DNA of 64,000 nucleotides from Tenrec ecaudatus (Eukaryota > Chordata > Mammalia > Afrosoricida > Tenrecidae), in the NCBI RefSeq assembly GCF_050624435.1, contig NW_027459433.1, positions 718,207 through 782,206 on the forward strand, given 5' to 3'. The position numbers were made by a program, and so were the translations under genes. Within the stretch, counting starts at the first letter, position 1. Every line of letters starts with the position of its first letter. This document shows, in pieces, positions 36,125 through 46,541 of this stretch. A model generated the notes under the pieces. That model saw nothing but the letters and a program-made list of their open reading frames with translations. It was not told where the DNA came from and did no database searches.

Positions 36125-36318
36125 TGGGAGACCCTGGGTGGCACAAATGGTTAAGGACTCAACGTATCAAGAGGTGGGCAGCTGCACCCCTCAGAAGAAA
36201 TAACTAATGGCCTGCTTCTAGAAGCCCACAGGCTTGAGAATCCTGTGATGTGTAGTTTCTCCCTGGCACCCAGGGGGTCCTCGGGAACCAGAACCAACAT
36301 AAGAGCAATGGGTTGGGT
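36125..36318 (+). repeat. AfroSINE
   Basis: 'gagaccctgggtggcacaaa' to 'gagcaatgggttgggttt'. Confidence 0.8.
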
Positions 36319-37035
36319 TTTTGTTGGTTTTGTTTGGGCTAATATTAAAACGACTAGTATGAAATTATATATGTATTGTGTTTAACTCTCAGGACTCTGA
36401 TTATGCTGAAGTTGAACAAAACCGTCTGCCTCTTCTATGAACACCAGCCGATGGAGGCAAAGGGTGAGGGTCTAGAGGAAGAATGAATGTCCCATTCCCG
36501 TCCTTATGTTTCAGTTGTCCTTAAAGGGCACAGGGGACAAACCAGACGTCTTTGATATGATTTTAGCCTAATGATGTGCTAGTATGATGATGAGCAGCCT
36601 GAAAAGTGGTTTTAACTAATGTGATCCAATATTTGAAAAGTTGACGATTTCACATCGAATTTTATATTCTCAGCATCTCAGTTACAAACAGAAAATCAGG
36701 CCTTAAAATCCTTGCATTTCCCCAAGGCAACAACAGTCTGGAGCTAGAATTTGAATGTCCCCTGTGGATGAGCTGACACGTGCCTGTTAACCACAGTCCC
36801 CATCCATCCCTATTGCCCCCAAAACAGAGGTTGGCTATAAGTATCCTTTATCTATATGGCTAAATAGGTTAGTTAGTTTGGATTGGGTTGCTAGTTTTTA
36901 CTGTTTTGTTTTGCTTACTTTTGATTTTTTGGGGGCTAGGAAATGGTGTGTATTTTGGTACCATGTCTTCCAAAGCGAGAAAACCAAACCCAGTAAGCCA
37001 AGAAGGTCAAACAGTCTAGATTAATGATGAAAGGA
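36319..37035. other. No recognised feature
   Basis: No supported gene or repeat. Confidence 0.35.
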
Positions 37036-37245
37036 GGAGCCCTGTTGGTGAGGTAGATTATGAGTTGGACTTCTAACTGCAACATCAGAAGTTCGAAACT
37101 CCCCCCACCCCAACTCCACAGGAGAAAGATGAGATTTTCTACTCCTGTAAAGATTTACAGCCTTGGAAACCCACAGGGGCAGTTCTATACTCTGTCCAAG
37201 GGGTTGCTATATGTCAGAATTGATTCCAGGGTAGTGAGGTTGTCA
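37036..37245 (+). repeat. AfroSINE
   Basis: 'gagccctgttggtgaggtag' to 'gattccagggtagtgaggtt', near full length. Confidence 0.88.
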
Positions 37246-38042
37246 TGATTGATATAAATAATTTTTGGTGAGTATTGAAAAATCCAGTCAATATTATTTT
37301 TAATACACATCAAAGAAGGTCCACATTAATTGTTCCCACAACCCTGCCACATTCTTTCTTTATTCCCTTGCCTCCCACTCTCCTTTCTTCCTCCCTATGG
37401 TCTTTTATCTCATTCATTTTCTTTCAAGGGTTAGCCTAGGAGTGGGAAAGTCTGACTAATTCTTAACCAAAAGACTAAATTGGTTTTATTGTTGGTGTTA
37501 TTACTTGGGTTAAATTTTTTTCTTTTCTCTTCTTCTATTGGTTTGCGTCATGTAACCCAGAAAATGGGGAAACATTTGGAACATCAAAACACTATCCTTT
37601 CTCAGTAGACTACAAGCATTAAAGGCAACAGAGATAAATACTCCAATAATAACAATAACATACAAGGATAGCTAGAGAGATAAATAGATAGATAGAAAAA
37701 CCACAAAATCTGAGCAGTTGTGGGAAGGGGAATGGGAATAGCCCCATGAATAAATATAGGTTTGCCAGAGAATAGTTCTATATACATATTAGCATATACT
37801 ACAAATATGACCATGAATATAATAGTGCATCCAGGAGGCATAGTTAGGAAATGTCTTAGCTAGAACAAAACCCCTTGAGGGAGCGTGTCCTAAATATCGG
37901 GGATCAGGAACATAGCTCTGAGAGACCTCAAGATCAATTGGTACAAACTAGCTCACAAAGACAATGTTCTATATCCATCAGGGAAGTGACTGGGGTCTTC
38001 AAAAGCTAGTGAGTAGCAAACTAAAAGTCGGTTCTTGGTCTC
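37246..38042. other. No recognised feature
   Basis: AT-rich, with a short (GATA)n near 37678-37696. Nothing was assigned. Confidence 0.35.
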
Positions 38043-38545
38043 ACCCTATGTGTTGGACAGGGTTCTCTAGAGAGACAAAACCATATTGCTAGTAATTATA
38101 TATAAATATATTTTTAAAGCTAGATATGCAATACAAGAAATGAACCACTAAATTAATTACAGATAGATAACACAAGAAACTAACAGTTAAATTATAAAAC
38201 AGTGAGACACTAGCAGTCCTTTAAGGCTTGAGAGCCGCCAGTTGCCAGTCCCTTTCTGTAGAGAGAGCTGGGCTATATATACCCAGGCAGCAAACAGCAA
38301 GGCAAGTCACCAACTGTCACCAACTGTCGGTCCCCAGCTCCAGAGACGAACATTCCAATCCTGTGGGATTAAATGGACCTCAACTTACAGCGACAGAGTC
38401 CACAAGCTAGGCATCCCACAGGTAGTGTACCCCTTTAAATTGAGGCATAGAACAAGCAAGGTGAGGCTCACGAAGCCATTTATCCCTCTGTCCTTTGATT
38501 AATCCTACTTGTGTTTATCGGCCAGGCTGGCACAATAAACTATTG
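38043..38545 (-). repeat. Unnamed interspersed repeat, antisense copy
   Basis: It begins 'gttggacagggttctctaga' (complement of the family's ending) and ends 'tcggccaggctggcacaata' (complement of its start). Confidence 0.65.
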
Positions 38546-39955
38546 CACCCTGTCTGGAGCGAATAACATTGAAGAAGCTCAAGATGCCTGGCAACAATTA
38601 GTCCAAATCAGTAATGGACTATGCGTACCTCAGCCTCTATGATGCTAAGGTCAGAAGAACTAAATGGTGCCTGCCTATGACAAACAGCTGCTCTGAAAGG
38701 GATCATGGTACATGGTCCTAGATAGAGTGGGGAGTAATGTGTAAGAAAACTGAAAGTCATACTACTACTACCAATAGTAATAATAATAATGGTAAAAGAT
38801 GAGGTTTATTGGTTAGATAGACTAGTGAGATCCCCACTACTATGGTCCTTCATCACCCTTCAGGTCTGGAACTGAATTCAACCCCCTGAAAAATAGACAG
38901 GTTTATAAAGTGAACCTTATGAGAAAAGATTGCAGCCCTCAGTATGGATTACAACTCAATGTCAAGAAGACACACATCCTCACAACTTGATCAATAGGTA
39001 CCATGATAAATGGAGAAGTTTGTTGTTTTTTTTACTTGGTGTTATTTGTTGAAGTTGTCCCGGATTTTTTGTCTTGATGAGGTCTATAATCAATGCTCTT
39101 GGAAGCTGCAATCATGAGATCAAATGACGCATTCCATATGGATACATTTGGTGCACAATACGTCTGTAGAGTGCTAAAAAGCAAGGATGTTACTTTGAGG
39201 ACTAAGGTGCACCTTACCCAAGCCATAGTAATTTAAATTGCCTCATAAGTATGTGAAAGTCAGACATTGAATAAGGAAGGCTGAAGAAGAATTGATATGT
39301 CTGAATTGTGGTGCTGGTGAAGAATATTGAAAGTAACATGGACTGCCAAGGGAACAAACAGATCTGTCTTAGAAGAAGTATGGTCAGAGGGCTCCTTAAA
39401 GGCAAGGATGGTGAGACTTCCTCTCACATACTTTGGTCATGTTCTTAAGAGAGACTAGTCCCTGGAGAAGGACATCATGCCAGGTGAAGTAGAGGGACAG
39501 TGAAAGAGAGGAAGCCCCTTAAGGAGATGGATTGACAGTGACTGAAACAAGGGGCTCAAGCTTGGGAACAATTAGGAGAATTATTCAGGGCTAGGTAGTG
39601 TTTCTGTCTGTTTGGCATAGGGTCAATGTGGGTTGCAACTGGCTCAATGGCACCTGATAAGAACAACTACACCAAAATGAATCATAGCACTGAGGAGCAC
39701 ACATTCCTCAGAACCATCAACCATTCAAAAGCAAATAGGCAGTATTTGCCCAAGGCCAAATTCAAAAGGCAGGCAAGGTTAGGGCAGAAGGGTGAATGAA
39801 AACAGGAAGCAGAGTTTCAATGGCATGAGTGATATTACATTGCAGGAGATTGTCATCAATGTCACATAACAAAACGTGTATAAATTGTTACGTGCAAAGC
39901 TGATTTTCTCTGTAAACCTTAACCCACCTTACAATAAAAAGTTTCTTTTTTTAAA
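38546..39955 (+). mobile_element. Afrotherian-type L1 3' UTR split by an RTE
   Basis: 'tcagaagaactaaatggtgc' and 'aggtctggaactgaattcaa' lie left of the RTE. 'ggcaggcaaggttagggcag' and the end 'ccaccttacaataaaaag' lie right of it. The order matches the L1 3' UTR at 18775-19128. Confidence 0.7.
38919..39670 (+). mobile_element. AfroRTE LINE, 5'-truncated, sense
   Basis: 'cttgatgaggtctataatca'-type coding sequence leads to 'agagaggaagccccttaagg', 'gagatggattgacagtgact' and the end 'tcaatggcacctgataagaa'. It is inserted in the L1 3' UTR. Confidence 0.8.
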
Positions 39956-40507
39956 ACAAAGACACCATCGTTCATATTATAGACACAGCCAAAGAAAGAT
40001 CTCCTGGACAATCCTAAAAGGATCTCCCAAATGATTTGGGTAGTTAGCCCTCCCCAGGGAGTTCTACCCATTGAAACGCTGGGCGGTTATGGCTGCAATT
40101 ATATTTCAGGCCAGAAGAGGCAGCAGAGGCCTGGTTGTTCAAATGCTACAAAACTACCAGACAATGGGCAAACAGTTTCTTTCCACGGACGACTAGCGGC
40201 TCTGTCATATCCATGTCTGGTGTTCAACACTTGGCGACAGAATCCAGCCCGCTGGGTTTGGGTGGGGTCTGTTTCTCACCCATGCTTGGCTTGGGATTGT
40301 TCTATGGCATCCACAAAGTGGAGTCCTTTCCTTTCTGATGTCCCGAGAAAGCTGTTTTCTCCTTTTTCTCTCTCTGGCCCTCTTCCCAAGAACCCTGGGG
40401 TTCACTCTGCTTTCCTCTGGTTGATGTTTCTCAGGCAGTTACTTGACCTCGGTTCATCTACTGCAGGTGACCATAAGCAAGTAACTGTACCGTCCTTGGA
40501 TGGTATT
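39956..40507. other. No recognised feature; long chance frame
   Basis: A 204-codon plus-strand frame (40031-40645) has no domain, lacks splice signals and runs into an AfroSINE. Confidence 0.4.
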
Positions 40508-40702
40508 GTTCATGAGCTAGGCTGCGAACTACGGGTTAAAGGTTTGAGTTCACCCAGAGGTGCCTTCCAAGAAGGGCCTGGTGCTATGCCTCTGGAAAAA
40601 AACCCACCCCAGCCATGGAAAATTCTAGGGACCGGACTTCTCTAAAACACTTGGGCTCTCCATGAGTCCGAGTTGACTCAATGGCAATTGGTTGCTGGTA
40701 TT
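40508..40702 (+). repeat. AfroSINE
   Basis: 'aggtttgagttcacccagag' to 'ttgactcaatggcaattggt'. Confidence 0.8.
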
Positions 40703-41254
40703 CCTGTAAGTAGAAGACAACAATCTTTAAGCAGTCCCTCTTGGATTCATGGGAGGAGGGTGGCTTCCTCTGAGAGAACTTCTCAGGGCTCCAAGGGCTC
40801 AATGATCTTACAAAAAATGAGAGAAATGATGAGCCTGATGACAGATGATATTGCTATGCAGGCCTCGTTTCAGGATGCTCAAGTTTCCAGGTCTTTCCCT
40901 GACTCACAGTGTAGCCCTGTGAGGTTCCAAATAGAAGGGCACCCTTGCTCCCAGGACCTGGAGCCTTGTAGCTGAGCAGAGCAGTCATGATGAGAAAGAG
41001 GACCCAAGGGGGAAGTCAGGGGGCTGCTTCACTTGTCTCAGTGTCAAGCAAACAAATGTTTTGGCAGGAAATTTCTCTTCAAGAGTGTTCTGATTTCTTG
41101 AAGGAAATATTTTTCTGAACCATTTCCTCAGGGGAAAACCACTCAACTACCTTGGGAAGGAAGATTTTTCTCCTTCCAAGCTTACCAGGCTGTGCTAACT
41201 CACAGAGGAGGTGTGACTAGCAGGCAATGAAACTGATTTCCAGACTCCTATGAA
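40703..41254. other. No recognised feature
   Basis: No supported gene or repeat. Confidence 0.35.
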
Positions 41255-41432
41255 AATCAGCAAGTGCTCGGCTGCTAAGTGAAAGGTCGGCAGTTGGAAA
41301 ACCCCAGCTGCTCTGCAGGAGAAAGTGGTGGCTGACTGTGTCTGACAAGATGACAGCTTTGGAAACCCAATGGGGCAGTTCTCCTCTGTGTTCTACAGTT
41401 GCTTTGAGTTGGAGTGGACTTGACAGTGATAG
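41255..41432 (+). repeat. AfroSINE
   Basis: 'tgctcggctgctaagtgaaa' to 'gtggacttgacagtgata'. Confidence 0.82.
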
Positions 41433-42044
41433 ATCTGATCTTTTCCCCCATGAAAATCAACTTTCACGAATACATGTGCATTCATGGATGTCTGTGTCTG
41501 CTTTGGCATGCATGTGCACATATGTGCCTATTTGCACGTGGATGAATACGTCTGTGAATGTGGGCGTCTCTATTTACTTTGCCATGTGTGTGCACATGTC
41601 TGCCTTTGTCAGTATGCATGCGGGCTCAGGCAGCATAAATAGATCACAGAGAAACTTGGAGAGAAAGAGAAAAGTAACCTATTTTCTCATGGGTCTCCCA
41701 TACCTGACGGTCTACTGGCATCCACCGCCACGAAGACCAGAGGTCACTTCATGCCATGTGTCCAGCTGCACATTGCTGGTTGAGGTAGGCAAGTGAGACT
41801 GGCCTCGCCAACCTACCACCCACCTGCAGGAGTGATTCCCACCATCTGTCCTGGAGCCCCTCCCACCTTACTCAGCCTCCCTAGACCTTGAGTGAAAGGC
41901 GTTTCCAACGTTTTTACATAAAGATTTCTGAGATTGACTGAAGAAATAATTTCATTTGACAAAACAAGAAGCTTTGAATTTAAAGATTTGAGGCAAGTGC
42001 CCTTCAGAGAGGGGGACACAGGACGGGGCCATGCTCCCTTCCGG
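41433..42044. other. Unassigned; TG-rich imperfect repeats
   Basis: 41470-41620 is an irregular 'tgtgcacatatgtgcc'-type region. The rest is unassigned. Confidence 0.4.
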
Positions 42045-42110
42045 TATGCACAGGGGTTGCTATGAGTTGGAACCAACTTGATGAGCACCTGCCAGCAACA
42101 ACAACAACCA
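42045..42110 (+). repeat. AfroSINE/RTE 3' tail with (CAA)n
   Basis: 'ggggttgctatgagttggaa' to 'agcaacaacaacaacc'. Confidence 0.75.
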
Positions 42111-42685
42111 GAAGTTGTCCAAACTTCTGTGGCCTCAACTCGGAAATGAGAATATTATTATTGCCTCCTAGAAAGAACTCAAGGTATGTACAATTGGTTA
42201 ATAGGCGTTTGGAAAGTGAGTACATTAAGTGGACTGATGACATTGATAAGGCAATAAGAAACTGAGAAGGCTTCACTAACAGGTGCTTTCACATCTGTAA
42301 CCAGTAGATTCCTTCCTTCTTCATCTCTTGCCATCTTAATCAGCTCCCACACTTTCCAGGCAGCTTGAGGGATTAAATGTTCAGTCTGATCCTAGTATAA
42401 GCCTCAGCCTCAGAATCAGAGGCTTTACCTGAGGTTTGAGGAGCTATACTGGGAATGAGGGAGAGTAACCTGTCTTTTCTATTGCTCTCCTATCGCTCCC
42501 TCTTCCCTAGCCCTTCCCTGTCTCTGGGCCTGCCTTTCCTCCCTAGAGCATTGGCTTCCGGGAGAAGGGGATGGAAACAATGAGCACAATGAGCACATTC
42601 CTGACCAGGCCTCTTACCATGCTATGTTCCAACCCTCTCTTGGAAGGGCCTCCACGAAGTCCTCTTATGTCATCTCACAATAACT
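42111..42685. other. Unassigned; weak MIR resemblance at the left end
   Basis: 'ggcctcaactcggaaatgag' resembles the MIR 3' part. The rest is unassigned. Confidence 0.35.
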
Positions 42686-42815
42686 TGTTAGATACCATTG
42701 AGTGAGCTCCTGACTCATAGCAAAAGTACACACAAGAGATTGAAGCACCACCTGGTCCTGCACCGTCCTCACAATGGTCCTTGTGTGTGAGCCCATGGTT
42801 GCAGCAGTGTGGAGG
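42686..42815 (-). mobile_element. RTE 3'-end fragment
   Basis: 'gagctcctgactcatagcaa', 'cctggtcctgcaccgtcctc' and 'gtgtgagcccatggttgcag' are antisense RTE 3' end. Confidence 0.75.
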
Positions 42816-43841
42816 AGATCCTGTCCAAGAAGGCTGCCAGTGGGTGGGAGGGGCTGCAGCTTTCAGAGACTTTGGAGGATGCCAAGGTGGATAGTTCACG
42901 GCGTATCATATGAGGTCAGCCAGCGGGCCTTGGGGCCCCTTCCCATTATCCATAGATATATGAAATAAATGGAGGCCCTCAGCACAAGATGGGCTGCAGA
43001 CACCTCCAGGACTCACTTGATCCTTGGCAAGCTCCCTTAGCCTTAGGACACCACCTGCTGGAACTGTGGCTTTGCTGCCTCTCCTGGCTCTCAACTTCCC
43101 TCCTAGAGGACTCCAGCCACCCTTCTCCTTCCAGATCCTTCCAGCAGGAGGCAGATATTGGTCTCTATGCTTTTGCATGTGGCCAGTTTTCTAGGGACAG
43201 ATCAGCCTCTCCCAAGAATTTGGGTTCACCAGAGTGAGCGTGCCCACAAGTCTGCAGAGCGTACGGCCAGGCCTCTGAAGAGAGAACTGCTGGAAGATTT
43301 GCCCCTTTTCAAAAGCGCTAATTCCACAGTTGAGAGCTCGTCTCCTGGGGACTCAGCTTGAGTCTCAAGGAGCACATCCCCTTTGACACTGCTGGCAACT
43401 CGAGGTGCTGTGGGTCATTTTCTTGCCTTTGAGGAGTGCAAGGGAAATGCTACAATATGTCCCTTCACATGAACCACCAATCCTTATCTGGAGAACTCTC
43501 TGAGATGACAGGGATGAGAGGGAGATGTTCCTGGGGCACGCTTTCACCTGCACATCTCTCAGGTGAGTCAAACATTTGACCCCCAAAAGTTGAGTATGAT
43601 GGTGAGAGTTCAGGCTGGGAGATAGAGTGTCTGGGTTCAAATCAAGAGACTGCACATCTCAACTCCCATGGTTCTCCTGCATAAAACCCAAGCCAAGCAG
43701 TTTATCACTTCCCGGCTGAGTATCCTACTGAGGCCAGCTAAACTCATTCTTTGCTGATGACAACGTTGCTTGTACCAAATGGCTTTGCCATGTAGCCCTT
43801 AGCAATGGCCAGAAGGGCTGCTCATCAAACCGCAGAGCAGG
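42816..43841. other. Unassigned stretch
   Basis: Looks single-copy. 43595-43690 ('gtctgggttcaaatcaagag') resembles a MIR fragment. Frames present lack domains. Confidence 0.35.
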
Positions 43842-44022
43842 GCTTCTGGCGCACACGTTAAGAAGGGGGCTATTCACAACAAGGTCAGTAGTTCAGAACC
43901 CACTAGCTGTTTCTCTGGAGAAAAACTGTGGCTGTGTGCTTCCATAAAGATGCCCAGCCATGGAACCCCCCTGGAGAGGGCCATGATGAGCTGGAGTGAG
44001 CTCTACAGGAGTGGGATTTTTT
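43842..44022 (+). repeat. AfroSINE
   Basis: 'gggcttctggcgcacacgtt' to 'gagtgagctctacaggagtg', diverged. Confidence 0.75.
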
Positions 44023-44652
44023 ACTGTGGATGTAATCCCACCTGGGCAGAGATTTTCTTTGTGACTTAAAGAGGCTGTACCTTACACCAATGACTTGGCT
44101 GATACAAAAGGATTCAATTCAACACTGAAGCAAACCAACTCCAAGGGAAGAAGGCAGCTGCCATGCAGAGAGCTCCAAGGACCACCAACCATGGAGGTCA
44201 TTGAAGCCAAAACAAGAATACCGCCCACCAGCCCTCAGCCCCCAGGGATGGACAAAGAGAGCGTGCCCATCAAGCTGGTGCACTGGCATGATGCTGTCAG
44301 CCTCCGGTGCTGTGAGAACATTGACTTTGGTGTGTTAAAGGCACCCACTTGCGGTATGTTTGTGATGTCAGCGTGTGGAAACTATGGCAAGCCCCCCTCC
44401 CTGCCTCACAGCAGCAAAGCCTCGGCATTAAAACCCTGTGCCTTCTGTGGCGCTTGCCAGCTGTGAGAGGGCAGGAAATGCCCTTGGCTTTTCTGCTCCT
44501 TGTTGCGACCTCCCTCTGAGGCAGGGAGCAGAGGATTTGAGGTTGGAATCTGTTTTGTTTCATCACTACCCTTTGTCATCTCTCTGAACACTGTCATGTG
44601 CTCCTCACCAGTGCTTCGCCCTCTCTATCACCACGCCATGTGCTCTTTAAAA
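44023..44652. other. Single-copy block with a 123-codon open frame
   Basis: The plus-strand frame 44095-44466 is not in a recognised repeat but has no known domain. It is recorded as an unassigned frame and not a gene. Confidence 0.3.
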
Positions 44653-44656
44653 CATG

Positions 44657-44687
<31 letters not shown>
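44653..44687. repeat. (CA)n microsatellite
   Basis: About 17 uninterrupted CA units. Confidence 0.93.
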
Positions 44688-44688
<1 letters not shown>

Positions 44689-45221
44689 ATGTTCACATTT
44701 TGAGGCACATTTGTCTTTAATTCACTAATAATAACAATAATTATTCAAAGCCACTTTACCATCTGAAAAGAAATCTCTATGCATACACTTAGATCATGGA
44801 TGCCAACTGCCTTCTTAACAACATTTCCCAATGAAATATTCAGCAGCGATTATATTAAGCCTGAAGTTGTTCATCCAGTTTGTGTTAATCAAAACAAAAA
44901 CAAGAGACGAAGGGATCCAAAAGGACATGTAAGATCATAGACTGAAAGTAGCCCCATCGAGCACCAAAGGCTTGTCCAGAAGGGCAGAGCCACAGGGTAA
45001 AGCTACATCTCTCTGGAGTTGCTGGCATTTAACTAGATGCAAAATGTCAGCGCAGGAAATGGCTTGCCCAATGCAAATACTAACAAGGGAGGCATGTGTT
45101 CCTGTGTAAATGGAGCTTTAGCCAATCCGGGCCTTCAGGATCCAGCTCTCATCGCACCATCCACGGGAAGCACCAGGGGAATGTTCCGTTTGCTTATTTT
45201 CCCTCTCTTTGCTAAGAAGAA
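44688..45221. other. No recognised feature
   Basis: No supported gene or repeat. Confidence 0.35.
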
Positions 45222-45424
45222 AAAGAGCCTTTGTGGCCTAGTGGCTACAAGTTGGGCTGCTAATTGCTATATCAGCAGTTTGAAACTACCAGCTGCTTTG
45301 TGGGAGAAAGATAAGGCATTCTGCTCCCATAAAGAGTTCGAGTCTCAGACACTCACAGGGGCAGTTCTACGCTGCCCTATAAGTTGGCTGTGAGTCAGCA
45401 TGGATTCGATGGCAGTGAGTTTTC
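45222..45424 (+). repeat. AfroSINE
   Basis: 'ttgggctgctaattgctata' to 'ggattcgatggcagtgagtt', near full length. Confidence 0.88.
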
Positions 45425-45439
45425 TAAGAGTAAGAAGTA

Positions 45440-45562
45440 TCTAGGGGTGTAAACAGTTAATGAGCTCTGCTATTAAGGGAAAAGTTGTCATTCCCAACCC
45501 ACTTAGAGGAGCAGTGAAAGAGAAGCCTGGCAATCTTCTTCAGAATCCTCGGCCATTGAAAA
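45440..45562 (+). repeat. Long-form AfroSINE, truncated
   Basis: 'gaagcctggcaatcttcttc' and 'ggccattgaaaag' are from the long-form body; the tail is missing. Confidence 0.65.
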
Positions 45563-45985
45563 GTTTATAGAATGTATTGACCTAGGTTGTTAAATAGATA
45601 CAGGTATATGGTGGAGCATACAGGGACCAATGTCATAAAACGGGGTGGGGGTGGAAAAAATCTCTGAGACAGATGCAAAAACTGTGAGGGAATGAGTTTT
45701 TGAGGCTGGGGGATCAGGACCATCGTCTCTGGGATTTTCAAAGTTCCTGAGCAATCAGGAACGGGGCAAGAGTTGGTCTCTCCCCATCCAGAGGACAGCA
45801 GAAGAGGAGAACTGATTGGGCACAATGAATCAATGACTAGTGACTCAAGCAATGATCACCCTCCAACACTGGAGACCAGAAGAACTAGATGGTGCCTAGC
45901 TCTCACTATCGACTGCTATGAAAGAGATCACATTAGAAGGGCTTGATTAGAGTAGAAGGGAAATGTGGGGCTAAACTCAAAATCA
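45563..45985 (+). mobile_element. Afrotherian-type L1 3' UTR fragment
   Basis: 'gaccagaagaactagatggt', 'ggagcatacagggaccaatg' and 'atcacattagaagggcttga' match the L1 3' UTR. It ends next to the ERV LTR, so the provirus lies inside or beside it. Confidence 0.65.
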
Positions 45986-46051
45986 TGATTGTCGCGCGCC
46001 AGGTCTCGCCAGCAAGAAAAGACGCACCACAACAGGATTCTTCCACAAGCA

Positions 46052-46057
46052 TTTAAT
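46052..46057 (-). terminator. LTR polyadenylation signal ATTAAA
   Basis: The minus strand reads ATTAAA, followed within 10-30 nt by GT-rich sequence (GCTTGTGG and TTGTGGTG). Transcripts through env would be cleaved near 46030-46045, leaving a 3' UTR of roughly 630 nt. Confidence 0.65.
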
Positions 46058-46102
46058 TTTTCATAATGCGGTAAAAGACCCCGAAACCCCAAACTACTGC
46101 TG

Positions 46103-46112
46103 CTTATATATG
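46103..46112 (-). promoter_or_regulatory. LTR TATA box
   Basis: The minus strand reads CATATATAAG. It lies 57-65 bp downstream of the nearer CCAAT box end and about 45 bp upstream of the ATTAAA signal, so transcription would start near 46075-46080 and proceed towards lower coordinates, away from env. R would be short, about 40 nt. Confidence 0.75.
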
Positions 46113-46137
46113 CTCTATGGGGACGTGCTGTGCCCTG

Positions 46138-46173
46138 ATTGGTGCATTTGCCAAAACCTCATGCATTGATTGG
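46138..46173 (-). promoter_or_regulatory. Paired CCAAT boxes (NF-Y type) in U3
   Basis: Two ATTGG cores (CCAAT on the minus strand) lie at 46138-46142 and 46169-46173. They sit in a direct repeat of about 31 bp, each followed on the plus strand by a 'gtgcatttgcca'-like sequence. Spacing close to three helical turns between CCAAT boxes is typical of cooperating NF-Y sites. Binding itself is inferred. Confidence 0.65.
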
Positions 46174-46220
46174 TGAGTTCGCCAGAACCTTCGTTTGCAT
46201 ACTCCAGGGTGGAGTTATGA

Positions 46221-46248
46221 CTACGTCATCTCAGCATCACGCATGCGC
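46221..46248 (-). promoter_or_regulatory. CRE-like and NRF1-like motifs in U3
   Basis: CTACGTCA (46221-46228) is close to a cAMP-response element, and ACGCATGCGC (46239-46248) is close to the NRF1 site. Both are CpG-containing and lie upstream of the CCAAT pair. Confidence 0.4.
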
Positions 46249-46310
46249 TAAGTGGTTGTTTATCACTTAGTTGGACCACCGCCCTGACTGCCCGGCGCCA
46301 TCTAGTAATG

Positions 46311-46385
46311 GCGGCGAGAGCTGCGGCTACCCACATCACGAGAGCTGTGGCTTCCCACATCTCGCGAGAGCTATGGCTTCCCACA
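46311..46385 (-). repeat. Three tandem 24-26 bp repeats at the U3 start
   Basis: The minus strand carries three copies of TGTGGGAAGCCATAGCTCTC with small changes, at 46385-46360, 46359-46336 and 46335-46311. The first copy ends in the palindrome TCTCGCGAGA; the other two carry degraded versions. The first copy also forms the terminal bases of the LTR. The third runs into GCCGCCATTA, a YY1-like core. Such U3 arrays commonly act as enhancers. Confidence 0.8.
46360..46369. promoter_or_regulatory. TCTCGCGAGA palindrome
   Basis: The exact ten-base palindrome sits in the first U3 repeat. In mammals this motif marks many CpG-island promoters and is bound by BANP; Kaiso has also been linked to it. 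Occupancy here is inferred only. Confidence 0.6.
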
Positions 46386-46403
46386 TCTCCTCCTTTCTTT
46401 TTT
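46386..46403 (-). other. Polypurine tract
   Basis: AAAAAAGAAAGGAGGAGA directly abuts the U3 start on the minus strand. This is the expected primer site for plus-strand DNA synthesis and fixes the LTR boundary. Confidence 0.88.
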
Positions 46404-46419
46404 ATTTTAAGCCTAATCG

Positions 46420-46529
46420 ATCGATCAATTCCAGAGCCTCCATCAGCTCCAAAAGATCAAGATGGATATAAAGTCCATCGATCCATCCCGGAGCCTCCAG
46501 CAGCCCCATGAGATCAAGATTGATATAAA
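46420..46529 (-). repeat. 57-bp-period direct duplication between env and LTR
   Basis: Blocks 46420-46472 and 46477-46529 align without gaps over 53 bp with 8 differences. They lie in the untranslated stretch between the env stop and the purine tract, the position of the constitutive transport element in simple betaretroviruses. Confidence 0.85.
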
Positions 46530-46541
46530 AACCCAAATCTG

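Larger units (their letters stand above)
45990..46385 (-). mobile_element. ERV 3' LTR, 396 bp, complete
   Basis: On the minus strand the LTR begins TGTGGGAAGCC directly after a purine tract and ends GGCGCGCGACA, giving the TGT...ACA ends of a retroviral LTR. U3 holds three tandem repeats, two CCAAT boxes and a TATA box; a short R follows with an ATTAAA signal, then U5. The presence of full U5 beyond the polyadenylation signal shows this is integrated proviral DNA and not a reverse-transcribed mRNA copy. It is much richer in CpG than its flanks, which suggests a young element or one kept unmethylated. The matching 5' LTR is not in the window. Confidence 0.9.

Noticed and set aside
40031..40645. 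204-codon plus-strand frame
   Set aside because: Longest host-like frame, but no domain, and its last part is AfroSINE sequence; no splice or promoter context.
46386..46530. Open frames near the LTR (46271-46511) as an accessory viral gene
   Set aside because: They run on the opposite strand to the provirus across its repeats and LTR; the repeated sequence better explains the frame.
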